64,000 nucleotides of DNA from Lutibacter oricola (GTDB lineage: Bacteria > Bacteroidota > Bacteroidia > Flavobacteriales > Flavobacteriaceae). Position numbers and translations under genes: made by a program. Numbering within the stretch: the first letter of the stretch is position 1; the number at the start of each line of letters is the position of its first letter. The DNA is taken from contig NZ_FNNJ01000004.1 in NCBI RefSeq assembly GCF_900106565.1, forward strand, positions 62,001 through 126,000, in the 5' to 3' direction. The notes under the pieces were generated by a model. That model was not told where the DNA came from. It saw only the letters and a list, made by a program, of their open reading frames with translations, and did not search any database. Shown one piece after another: positions 53,648-63,174 of this stretch.

Positions 53648-56600
53648 TTATCTAACAAGGCTAAAATGCCCTTTTTTAATACGAGTATTATTGTCTTTAT
53701 CTGTTAATTCCACAGAAAACCAATAATCTGCTGCAGGTAAAGTTTGTCCATTGTAAACACCATTCCATCCATTTCCTTTAGGGTCAATTTTGGTTATTAA
53801 TTTTCCAAAACGGTCAAATATTAGAATATTTGATGTTGCATAAAAGTTTTCATTAACACCTAAAACTTGCCAAGTATCATTATAACCATCATTATTTGGT
53901 GTGAAAAATTTTGGATATCCAATTACAGAAACGTCAATTTGTGCTGCGCCACAGTTGTTTTTATCTCTAATAAATATAGTTCTAATACCAGGAACTACAT
54001 TTTCAAAAACGGGATCATCTTGGTATATTCCATCAATATCATCTAACGTAAATTCATAATCGCCAATACCAAGATTTAGTGCTTCTATTGTTACTGAATT
54101 GTTTTTAGTATCATCTACCACAGTAATATCATCTAGAGTTATTGTAGCAATTATAGATGGTACTATAGTAATAGTTTGTGGAAAAGATTCGCATCCTTCT
54201 AGAGATGTTGCTACAGCAGTATATTCTCCTTCACTAGAAATAAAAGCATTACTATCTGTACTTATTAAGGTTCCAGAACTATCAAACCATTGGTATGTGT
54301 ATATACCATTGGCATTTGTTACATCAACTTCTACATATGGTAAATTTTGACAAAAAATTTCTGTTGAAGGAATTTCGAATTCTGGTCTAGGTTGTACAAT
54401 TAATTGTAAATGTTGTCCCATTCCAAAACACTCACCATTGTCATCACTCTCTACACGAACAAATAATGTTTGATCAAAAGCTACTTCATTTGTGTATTCT
54501 ACATCTGTAGGTATTTCGTTTTGTTCTAATTGTGCATCTAATAAATTTCTGTAATAAGCAACAGAAAGGTTTTGTCCTGATGGAAATAAAGCAATAATTT
54601 CTGCTTCATACCCAGAAAGATCAAACTCGTGTAAACCATCTATCACGGCATCATCATCACAAGCTGTAATAGTTTTTAAATAACCAGCAGGAAAAGAAGT
54701 GGCAGAAACTAATAAATCTACTTGCGCAACTCTATGGCATCCGTTTGTATTTTCAATTCTCGCAAAAACAGTAGATAATGTACTGTTATTATGTGGAGCA
54801 CTTACAATTGGTGAATTGTTAGTGTCTGCATTATTAAAACTATCAAAATATGTTACAGTTAAAGCAGTGTCTCCATTTGTTAAATAGTCATTTGCTTCAT
54901 CTAAATTAAAATCTGTAAAACCATCTGTTACACCATCTTCATCACATTGTTTAAATGTAAAGTTAGAATTGATAATTGGTAATGTAAAAACTTCAACATT
55001 AAAACTTGTTGTAGCACTGCACGTGTTATTTGAAGCATTTTCGACTAGCACATAAATGGTTTGTAAACCACTAATTGTATTTTGAAATGCAGTAGGTGTT
55101 GTTATTGTGTTTGTTAATGCTGCATTTGTAAAATATGTGATATTGAAATATGCTGGATTTTGCCCATTTAAAATCTCTGTTTCTTTAGTTGTTAAATCGA
55201 ATTCTTCTATTCCATCGGTATCAGTTCCAACTATGTTTGAGTCGCAAATAGCATAGTTAACTATGGTTGTTGATGGAGTAGGGGTTTCAAAAATTTGAAT
55301 AGTAAAACTTTCAGTTAAATAGCAATTGATATTTCCTTTATTATGAATTCTAGCATAAATAGTATCTGTACTATAAGCACTACTATTTTGGTAGGTAGTA
55401 GTAATTGCATTTGTATTAGCATCTGCATCAGTTTGAGATGTAAAATATGTAATTTCAAAAATTGCAGGATCTTGTCCGTTTAGAAATTCAGTATCTTTTA
55501 AGCTAGGTAAATCAAAATTATATAAACCGTCATTATCATCATCACATTGTTCAATGTTTGCTGGTTTTAATAATGTTGGGTTTGTATAAACTTCTAGCGT
55601 AATTTCACCTTCGTAAATAGTTTTGAACCCACATAAATCTGTTGTTTCACAATGAAAATTATAAACACCACTATCTGAAACTCCAAGTGATGGAATGTTT
55701 AACGTGGATGCCGAACTGATAACTGTGCTATTGTATGTCCAAGTATAAATAGGTGTACCAGGAATATTTTGTGGTTCTAAGTTAAAAGAATCTCCAACAC
55801 ATTTTTTTACGGTTGTATTGTTTATGTTTACTGTGGTAACACCATCTGTAATTTCAACAGGAATTAATATTGAAGCAATAAAAGGCGGTAAACCTTGCAT
55901 TGCAAAGCTTCCATTTAAATCTAACGCATCATTTTCAAAATTACATGCAGTTCCTAAAGCATCAGGAACATTAATGGCGTCTAAAAAATTGGTACCGTTA
56001 TAATAATCAACAGGTACGGTTGCATAAATTTTTCCGTTTGGAGCAAGTTGTAAAGCTCCTCTATATCCAACTTTAGAATTAATAACTGTTTTGCTTGCAG
56101 GAATATCTGTATTCGTTAAATCGAATTGATAAATAGTATTATTTGTACCTGTAAATACAGAAGTGTATAGTTTGGTTGAATTTGGAGAAAACTCTACACC
56201 ATAAGGTTCTCCATCAGCTCTTGCATCCGTAATTAATCCAATGGCATCATTTGATACAACTCCAGTAGCATCATTAAAGCTGTATAAATGTAATCTACCT
56301 TCTCTTGCTTGATCAGAATTATTTGCATTGAATGTTGCACAAGCAATTTTTGTTCCATCTGGTGAAACTTTTAAATATCCTCTATTGTCTACTGTATTGT
56401 AATTTACATTAGAAATAACAGGAGTATTAATTAATCCTGTAGTATCTACTTTATAGCTATAAAAACTATTATCTACTAAAGAAATAATCCAGTAACTATT
56501 ACAGTCTGCACCTTTTACTGAAGTTACTTTTTCTGTCCAATCATTGTCTCTTCCGTCAGACAAGTTAATGGCAGCACCAAAAACATCACCCAAACCTCCG

Positions 56601-57001
56601 TTTAAAGTCATATCTACAGTGTAAGCATTTAAGCCAGGGTTAGAGCCTGTAAAATTTGCTCCTACGGTAAAAATATAGAATACATCTGTATTTCCTGGGT
56701 GCGGAACAATTATAGCAGATTGTGTACTTGAAGAACTACCTAATAAGCCAGAACCATTTGGCATAACATTGTTTGTTCTATCCCAAACGGTTGTTCCATC
56801 AGAGTAAAATAAGAGATTACCATCTTTATCTGAAAATGAAGAACAACCTTCATTTGTAGATAGGGATCCATTGATAGGCGATGGCGTTCCTCCATTAAAA
56901 TCGATACCAGCATTTAATCCGAAATACCAAAAATTTGCCTCACCTTGGCTATAGGATAAACTACTAAAAAGAATAAATAGAATTAATACTAACTTTTTCA
57001 T
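53648..57001 (-). CDS. T9SS type B sorted giant secreted protein D (propeller-Ig-repeats)
   Basis: 1117 aa. Signal peptide 1-18 (MKKLVLILFILFSSLSYS). N-terminal propeller-like region (EANFWYFGLNAGIDF; SAIIVPHPGNTDVFYIFTV); an Ig-like domain near 390-465 (ITDGVTTVNINNTTVKKC); repeats EQCDDDNDG, KQCDEDG, ACDDDAVIDG; and the C-terminal T9SS domain (FFTPNNDGYNDTWQVLG ... KGHFSLVR). Residues from about 480 to the end repeat protein C almost word for word, including NYAICDSNxxGTD and NTNGCHRVAQVDLLVSATS. First or second cistron of the array; 85 bp separate it from E. Confidence 0.9.
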   Translation of the reverse strand: MKKLVLILFILFSSLSYSQGEANFWYFGLNAGIDFNGGTPSPINGSLSTNEGCSSFSDKDGNLLFYSDGTTVWDRTNNVMPNGSGLLGSSSSTQSAIIVPHPGNTDVFYIFTVGANFTGSNPGLNAYTVDMTLNGGLGDVFGAAINLSDGRDNDWTEKVTSVKGADCNSYWIISLVDNSFYSYKVDTTGLINTPVISNVNYNTVDNRGYLKVSPDGTKIACATFNANNSDQAREGRLHLYSFNDATGVVSNDAIGLITDARADGEPYGVEFSPNSTKLYTSVFTGTNNTIYQFDLTNTDIPASKTVINSKVGYRGALQLAPNGKIYATVPVDYYNGTNFLDAINVPDALGTACNFENDALDLNGSFAMQGLPPFIASILIPVEITDGVTTVNINNTTVKKCVGDSFNLEPQNIPGTPIYTWTYNSTVISSASTLNIPSLGVSDSGVYNFHCETTDLCGFKTIYEGEITLEVYTNPTLLKPANIEQCDDDNDGLYNFDLPSLKDTEFLNGQDPAIFEITYFTSQTDADANTNAITTTYQNSSAYSTDTIYARIHNKGNINCYLTESFTIQIFETPTPSTTIVNYAICDSNIVGTDTDGIEEFDLTTKETEILNGQNPAYFNITYFTNAALTNTITTPTAFQNTISGLQTIYVLVENASNNTCSATTSFNVEVFTLPIINSNFTFKQCDEDGVTDGFTDFNLDEANDYLTNGDTALTVTYFDSFNNADTNNSPIVSAPHNNSTLSTVFARIENTNGCHRVAQVDLLVSATSFPAGYLKTITACDDDAVIDGLHEFDLSGYEAEIIALFPSGQNLSVAYYRNLLDAQLEQNEIPTDVEYTNEVAFDQTLFVRVESDDNGECFGMGQHLQLIVQPRPEFEIPSTEIFCQNLPYVEVDVTNANGIYTYQWFDSSGTLISTDSNAFISSEGEYTAVATSLEGCESFPQTITIVPSIIATITLDDITVVDDTKNNSVTIEALNLGIGDYEFTLDDIDGIYQDDPVFENVVPGIRTIFIRDKNNCGAAQIDVSVIGYPKFFTPNNDGYNDTWQVLGVNENFYATSNILIFDRFGKLITKIDPKGNGWNGVYNGQTLPAADYWFSVELTDKDNNTRIKKGHFSLVR

Positions 57002-57086
57002 TTGAAAATTTGATTGATAATCTTCAAATATATTAATAGTTTATGGAAAATATTAGGATAAGTCTATATAATATTTGGTTTTTTTG

Positions 57087-60000
57087 TTAATTTCTTATCA
57101 AACTAAAGTGTCCTTTTTTAATTTTAATATTTCCATTATCATCAATTAATTCTGCTGTAAACCAATAATCTGTAGATGGTAATAGTTTACCGTTAAAAGT
57201 TCCATTCCAGCCTTTATCTCTTGGATTTATTTTAGTAATTAATTTACCAAATCTATCGAAAATGTATATTATGGATTTACTGTAAAAGTTTTCATTAACT
57301 CCTTGAATTTGCCAATAATCATTAGTTCCATCATTATTTGGAGTTAAAAATTTAGGATAACCAATTACAGAAATATCAATAGGGGTAATACCACAATTAT
57401 TAATATCTTGCACTAAAATAGTGTAAAAACCAGGTGCTACATAATCAAAAAATGGTTCTGTTTGAAATGGTTTAATAGTATTTCCGTCCATATCAATTAA
57501 CGAAAATTCATACTCACCTAAACCTAAATTGTTCGAAGCATTATTTATTGTAATCGTATTGTTGTCGCTATCATCAACTATAGTAATATCTTCTGAAGTT
57601 ATTGTTGCTATTTGTGAGTATTTGATTTCAATTTCTTTAATTCTAGTACAATTAGTTCCGTCAGTTTTTGTCAAAGCAACGGAGTATATACCATCAGCAT
57701 TTACATCTAAAGTTGTATTTGTTGAAATTGAATTATTTAAAGGATCAAACCATTCATAATCTAGTGTTTCTAATGGATTATTTTGTGTTACACCTAATGT
57801 AATTGTAGATGCAGGAGTTGTTAAACATAATATTTGTGGTGTAACAACTTCAAAATCGGGTAATGGGTTTACTACAAAATCTATGGTTGTATTGGCAATA
57901 CAAGTAGTGTTTGCAGGGTTTATTACCTGTACACTTATGGTTTGTGTTGAAGTTGTAAACGGATTAGGTAATGGACTTGGTAGCGCATTTCCTAATTCAT
58001 CAAAATACAATACATCAAAAGCTTGTGTACCCAAAATAGTTGCTTGTATTGTTGAGGTATCAAAATCGTGAATTCCATCGTTACTTTCATCATCACAAAC
58101 TGGAGCAATTGTAACAGCATTCGCTGCAGGAGCTTCATCAACAATAAACTCTAAAGTAGTTTCGTCAAAACAAGCGCCATTAGGATCTGCAGTTACATTG
58201 TTGGTAACTCTAATTGTAATAGTTTGGCTTGTTGTTAAAAATGGATTTGGTAACGGACTTGGTAATGGATTTCCTAATTCATCAACATAACTTACAGTTA
58301 CATTTGTTTGCCCATTTAAAACTGTCGATTCTATTGCAGTAATATCAAAAGGATACATTCCATCAGTATCATCATCACATTGTCTAGTAATTGTAACTGA
58401 GTTTGCAGTTGGTAATGCTTCTACATTTAAGGTAATATAATCTCCAAAACCTAAACAGTCATTATCTAATTGGCTATCTACTCTAATGTAAATTTGTTGA
58501 GAATTAGGATAACCAATATTTCTATAATTTGAAATATCTACAATTTCATTTGTTTCTGCTAAAGCATCAGTTTCATTTCTATAATACTTTATAAAAAGTT
58601 GCTGTCCAGCAGGGAAAATGGCTCTTACTTCGGCATCAACACTACTAAAATCAAATGTTGAAATACCATCTCTATCATCATTTATAGTATCTAAATAATC
58701 ATCACAAACATTAAATGTTCTTTGAAATGTAGAAGGAATTCCTGTTGTTGAAACTACCAATTGCACTTCAGAAGTTCTAAAACAACCAAATGTAGATTCA
58801 ATTCTAGCCCAAACAACATCGTTATTAACTGTAGCATTCGTGTACATTGTTGGATTAGTAATTGCAGGTGTACCTGCTATAGCTTCAGCTTGTGTTTCGT
58901 AAAAAGAAATAGTTTCATTTAAATAATTTGTTGAAATTTCTGCATTCACTTCAGTTAAATTAAAATCGCTAAAACCATCAGTATCATTATCACATTGTTT
59001 TAATACAACTGGAGTTGTAATTATTGGTAAAGGGTGTACAATTAAATCGAAAGTTAATTCAGAGTTTACACAATTTGTAGTATTGTTTTCTACTCGAACA
59101 TAAATAGTTTGAGAATTTGCAATTGTATTTGTAAACGGGCTTGCTTGTGGAGCAGTTCCAGTTTCAGCATCGGTAGTACTTAAATGGTAAGTTACGGCAT
59201 AATCTGTTGAAGGTTGAGTTCCTAGAATTGTTGAAGTTTGACTTTCTAAATCAAAACTTTGAATAATACCATTTGTATCATCAGAATCGTTTAAATTATC
59301 GCAACTTTCTAAATTTACTACTGTATTTGCCATTGGTAAAGGATTTACAATTACATTAAAAGTTAATTTTGAATTTACGCAATTTGTAGTGTTATTTTCA
59401 ACTCTAACATATATAGTTTGAGAGTTTGCAATTGTATTTGTAAACGGACTTGCTTGTGGCGCAGTTCCAGTTTCAGCATCGGTTAAACTTGTATGATAAG
59501 TAACTGTAAAATCTGTTGAAGGTTGAGTTCCTAGAATTGTTGAAGTTTGACTTTCTAAATCAAAACTTTGTACTAAACCATTTGTATTATTTCCGTCGTC
59601 TAAATTATCGCATAAGACTAAATTAGAAACTGTGTTTGCAAAAGGTAGTGGGTTTACAATAACATCAAAACTTATGTCAGCCTTTCTACAACCTGTAGTA
59701 TTATTTTCAACACTAACGTAAATTGTTTGCGAGTTTGCTGTTGTATTTGTAAACGGACTCGCTTGTGGCGCAGTACCTGTTTGTGCATCAGCTAAACTTG
59801 TATGGTACGTTACTGTATAATCTGCAGTAGATTGTGTTCCAAGAACTGTTGCAGATTGACTTTCTAAATTAAAACCTTGTACTAAACCATTGGTATCATC
59901 TCCATCATTTAAATTATCGCAAAGTTCTAGGTTATTAACTGCATTTGCAATTGGTAAAGGGTTAACAGTTAGAATTACTTCATCAGAAATTAAACCACAA

Positions 60001-63000
60001 CTATTACCATTTTTTTGTAATTGTACTCTGTATTGATAATTATTAAACGTTAAAGGTACGTTTGAAATGGTTAGTTGGTCTGTAAGGGAACCTGTGTACG
60101 TTGCATCATCAATAATATCTGTCCAATTAGTGCCGTTATCTGTACTAACTTGCCACTGAATACTATCTACTGCATTTATTTCAATTTCAAAAATAGAATT
60201 TAAGGTATTACAGCTAACAGTGTTTATTGGTTGTGTAATTATGGTAATAATTCCTGCTGTGTTGTATTCTGAATTTGGAGCAGTAAAACCATCACTAGCG
60301 TTGTTTACAACTCCATCATTATTAACAGTAAAAGGAGTATCACCTAAGAAATTATCATTATTTCCATCAGAAAATCCAGCTTCTATAACATCACTACAGT
60401 TATCTCCATCGCTATCAAAATCTATATAGCTAAACACTGTATCTGTATCTAAATCATTTAAAGTATAGCCAATTACTCCAATATCAGGTGTAGTTTCTGC
60501 ATTATCGTCCCAACCATTAATACCAATTGTTGAAATTACACTATCAATAACTCCATCAAAATTAACATCTAAAAGACCACTACGAGATTCATAAACATCA
60601 TAAATTCCATCATTATCACTATCTAAATCATAAAAATCCCAAACACCATCTGCATCAGTATCAATTGGTGCAGTTGTAATATCAAACATATCATCCAGTC
60701 CATTAGAATCTGCATCTACTCCAGAAAGAACATTGTTTAACCCATTTACTTCAATATAATCTGGAATTCCATCATTTTCACTATCATAATCAAATTCGTC
60801 AGTTATTCCATCTCCATCAGTATCAATAGGTAAACAAGTTGCTTTAATTTTAAAAGTAGCATTGTTACTAGTTGTATCTGAAGTGTTTTTATGTGTGTAA
60901 CTAAAAGAGTCAACCATACTTGCCACAAAACTGAAAGTACCTGCGCTTGGAGCAAGAGAAGTACCGTTTATTTTAAATCTAATTTCAAAAGAAGAAAATT
61001 GAGTTATACCAGTTTCGTAAACACCATCGTAATTTGTATCAACTAATAACTGATCATCAGGATCAACAAGTGTAATTGTTTTTGTATTTGAAACTTTAAT
61101 AATAAATTCTTGGTCGCTATTTAAATCGCCAGCACCTAAAGGCGTGCTTGTAGGAAGTTTAAATAATAGGTTTAAATCTTGATTAAAATTGATATTATAA
61201 GTTAAACTAGATTCAAGAAGTCCATTTTTATCAGAAACATCACTTTTAAATGAACCGTCTGCAGCGCCAACTAAACTATTTGCAGCATTTCCTGTTGGTG
61301 TAATTGTACCATTAAAAGTGTACGGAGTACTTGGTAAACTACCGCTTAATGGATTTGCTAATGAAATATCAACATCACCATAAGATTCGGTGCAATTTAA
61401 AATACCATCATTATCATTGTCAATATCAAGGTTGTCAATAATTCCATCGGTATCATAATCGTCTGGGCAAATACTTACAGGAACTTCTAAAGATTCTAAC
61501 GTTAAACCAGAACAATTTAAAATACCGATAAGTTTATAAGTTCCAGAAACAGTAGGAACATATTGTAAAGTTTTAACACCAGTACCAACAAATCCAGTTC
61601 CGTCATCAAAAAACCATTCAATTTCATCAAAATTACCCATATTAGCAACTTCTAATGTAACGTTTGGTATACAAATACCAAGAGTTACAAAGGCTGTATT
61701 AAAATTAATTTCTGGTGCTGTTGGAAAACCAGAATAGAAACTTCCTGAAGTAGCAGATCCATTGTAATTAAAATAGGCGCAATATAATTCATCTGTACTT
61801 TGAACAGAAATATTACCAGATAAACCTGTTACTTTATAAGTAACATAATCGGTATTACCATCAACTGTACTAGGGCCAATTGTTGAGAAATTTGTTATTG
61901 GCTGATTGTTTATTGTTACCGTTGATCCTGATTTTGTTACTATTGAAATTCCACCCGTATAAGTTGTAGTACCAATAGATTCAATATTAGCAATATTATC
62001 TAAGTTTCCTCGCGTTTCGCAACTTAAAGGAGGTACAAAAAACATTCCTTGATTGGCTTCACTGCTTGTTACACCAACACCTTGATATGCAAAAACTGGT
62101 TCTGATGTTTCTACATACATATTTCCGTTTGCATTGTATTGGTTACCTTCAATTAAATAATATTCACCAGCATTTATTGTTGCAACTGGCGTGTTTCCAT
62201 TAATACTTATTGTTGTTCCATCTGTATGTGCAACCAATAATACATTTTCCCAATCATTATCTCCATCACCTTTTACAAAAATATATTCAGTTCCAACTTT
62301 TGTTAGGTCAACAATTTGATCAATACCATAATCTCTTCCTCCTCCATTATCAAAGCTACCGTTTGCGGAACCGCAGTTTACAACAATATTTTTATCAGAG
62401 GTAACTAAACAACCTATTAAGCCATCTCTATTTATTACTGCATCAAAACTATTAGTTGCAATTGTATAACTTTCTCCTTCGTTTAAAGTAGTTGTAACGG
62501 GTGTTGTACCTGAATAATTTTTAATAACTAAACCTGCAGGTAAATCACTAAAAGTTACTTGAGTATTGTCTTCTGTAGCCATAACAGAAACAAAATTTAA
62601 GTAATTGTCTTGAGGGTTTTCATTGGTGTAGCTACCAACTCTAAATGTTTTTCCTAATGAAGCTAAACCTTTGCTAACCAATGCTCCAGCTTGGGCGCCA
62701 CCACCAGCCTCCATTCTTACCGATACATAAATAACATCTTCAGCCTCTATAATATAACCTCTATTGTTTACAACTACACTTGTTGAGGTTGAAGGAATAA
62801 AAAGTTGTCCATTTCCGTTTCCAAGAAATATTTCTTGCGGCGTAGTATTAGAAACAGTTCCAGTAATATAGCTTGTTGTAGGTTGACCAATAGGAATTAT
62901 TGTATAATTTATATCAACAGCATTAGGAGTTGATATGTAAATATATTGCTCTTCTGGGTTGGCATTTCCTAAAGATGCACTTGTTAAAGGTGGTATATAA

Positions 63001-63089
63001 TGTGTTTTACTTAATTGAGCGTAACTTATTTGTGTAAAAAATAAAACTACAATTATTGAGCATATGTAGTTGAAATTGGCTTTTTTCAA
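57087..63089 (-). CDS. T9SS type B sorted 2000-aa secreted protein E (IgGFc-like N-terminus, TSP3 and tandem repeats)
   Basis: 2000 aa, the largest gene here. Starts with TTG at 63089 because no in-frame ATG precedes the signal peptide (KKANFNYICSIIVVLFFTQ). N-terminal ~450 residues resemble IgGFc-binding-like domains (QLSKTHYIPPLTSASLG; YIFVKGDGDNDWENVLLV). Then thrombospondin-type-3 calcium repeats (DTDGIIDNLDIDNDNDGILN; DSDNDGIYDVYES), an Ig-like domain, three exact 309-bp tandem repeats, more QCDND/QCDDDTDG modules, and a C-terminal T9SS type B domain (FLTPNNDGTNDYWQIQG ... KGHFSLIRN). Calcium-dependent surface structure; function unknown. An 11-bp inverted repeat abuts its start. Confidence 0.9.
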   Translation of the reverse strand: MKKANFNYICSIIVVLFFTQISYAQLSKTHYIPPLTSASLGNANPEEQYIYISTPNAVDINYTIIPIGQPTTSYITGTVSNTTPQEIFLGNGNGQLFIPSTSTSVVVNNRGYIIEAEDVIYVSVRMEAGGGAQAGALVSKGLASLGKTFRVGSYTNENPQDNYLNFVSVMATEDNTQVTFSDLPAGLVIKNYSGTTPVTTTLNEGESYTIATNSFDAVINRDGLIGCLVTSDKNIVVNCGSANGSFDNGGGRDYGIDQIVDLTKVGTEYIFVKGDGDNDWENVLLVAHTDGTTISINGNTPVATINAGEYYLIEGNQYNANGNMYVETSEPVFAYQGVGVTSSEANQGMFFVPPLSCETRGNLDNIANIESIGTTTYTGGISIVTKSGSTVTINNQPITNFSTIGPSTVDGNTDYVTYKVTGLSGNISVQSTDELYCAYFNYNGSATSGSFYSGFPTAPEINFNTAFVTLGICIPNVTLEVANMGNFDEIEWFFDDGTGFVGTGVKTLQYVPTVSGTYKLIGILNCSGLTLESLEVPVSICPDDYDTDGIIDNLDIDNDNDGILNCTESYGDVDISLANPLSGSLPSTPYTFNGTITPTGNAANSLVGAADGSFKSDVSDKNGLLESSLTYNINFNQDLNLLFKLPTSTPLGAGDLNSDQEFIIKVSNTKTITLVDPDDQLLVDTNYDGVYETGITQFSSFEIRFKINGTSLAPSAGTFSFVASMVDSFSYTHKNTSDTTSNNATFKIKATCLPIDTDGDGITDEFDYDSENDGIPDYIEVNGLNNVLSGVDADSNGLDDMFDITTAPIDTDADGVWDFYDLDSDNDGIYDVYESRSGLLDVNFDGVIDSVISTIGINGWDDNAETTPDIGVIGYTLNDLDTDTVFSYIDFDSDGDNCSDVIEAGFSDGNNDNFLGDTPFTVNNDGVVNNASDGFTAPNSEYNTAGIITIITQPINTVSCNTLNSIFEIEINAVDSIQWQVSTDNGTNWTDIIDDATYTGSLTDQLTISNVPLTFNNYQYRVQLQKNGNSCGLISDEVILTVNPLPIANAVNNLELCDNLNDGDDTNGLVQGFNLESQSATVLGTQSTADYTVTYHTSLADAQTGTAPQASPFTNTTANSQTIYVSVENNTTGCRKADISFDVIVNPLPFANTVSNLVLCDNLDDGNNTNGLVQSFDLESQTSTILGTQPSTDFTVTYHTSLTDAETGTAPQASPFTNTIANSQTIYVRVENNTTNCVNSKLTFNVIVNPLPMANTVVNLESCDNLNDSDDTNGIIQSFDLESQTSTILGTQPSTDYAVTYHLSTTDAETGTAPQASPFTNTIANSQTIYVRVENNTTNCVNSELTFDLIVHPLPIITTPVVLKQCDNDTDGFSDFNLTEVNAEISTNYLNETISFYETQAEAIAGTPAITNPTMYTNATVNNDVVWARIESTFGCFRTSEVQLVVSTTGIPSTFQRTFNVCDDYLDTINDDRDGISTFDFSSVDAEVRAIFPAGQQLFIKYYRNETDALAETNEIVDISNYRNIGYPNSQQIYIRVDSQLDNDCLGFGDYITLNVEALPTANSVTITRQCDDDTDGMYPFDITAIESTVLNGQTNVTVSYVDELGNPLPSPLPNPFLTTSQTITIRVTNNVTADPNGACFDETTLEFIVDEAPAANAVTIAPVCDDESNDGIHDFDTSTIQATILGTQAFDVLYFDELGNALPSPLPNPFTTSTQTISVQVINPANTTCIANTTIDFVVNPLPDFEVVTPQILCLTTPASTITLGVTQNNPLETLDYEWFDPLNNSISTNTTLDVNADGIYSVALTKTDGTNCTRIKEIEIKYSQIATITSEDITIVDDSDNNTITINNASNNLGLGEYEFSLIDMDGNTIKPFQTEPFFDYVAPGFYTILVQDINNCGITPIDISVIGYPKFLTPNNDGTNDYWQIQGVNENFYSKSIIYIFDRFGKLITKINPRDKGWNGTFNGKLLPSTDYWFTAELIDDNGNIKIKKGHFSLIRN
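59026..59952. repeat. Three tandem 309-bp repeats in gene E
   Basis: The markers GGTAAAGGG-type (59026, 59335, 59644, next at 59953) and GTAAACGG (59131, 59440, 59749) recur at exactly 309 bp = 103 codons. Each unit encodes NPLPxANxV, CDNLxDG, FDLESQTSTILGTQ, TGTAPQASPFTNT, SQTIYVRVENNTT. Units differ by few substitutions. Confidence 0.92.
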
Positions 63090-63118
63090 AATTTGGTCTT
63101 TTTGGTTAGACCAAATTT
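63089..63118. promoter_or_regulatory. 11-bp inverted repeat abutting the start of gene E
   Basis: AAATTTGGTCT (63089-63099) and AGACCAAATTT (63108-63118) are perfect complements with an 8-nt loop. The gene's TTG start begins at the last base of the arm, so the hairpin could control translation, or the site could be a protein-binding operator. Not followed by a T run, so unlikely a terminator. Confidence 0.45.
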
Positions 63119-63174
63119 AAGCGTAAAAGTTTAATTTCTAATACAATTAAAGTATAAAAATGAGCAATATATGA

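Noticed and set aside
59026-59952. CRISPR array suspected from regular spacing
   Set aside because: The repeats are 309 bp, in frame, and encode protein; there are no short repeats with unique spacers.
44108-63089. Numerous plus-strand frames (60-100 codons) opposite the giant genes
   Set aside because: All are antisense to the repetitive T9SS genes and follow their codon pattern; none has a domain.
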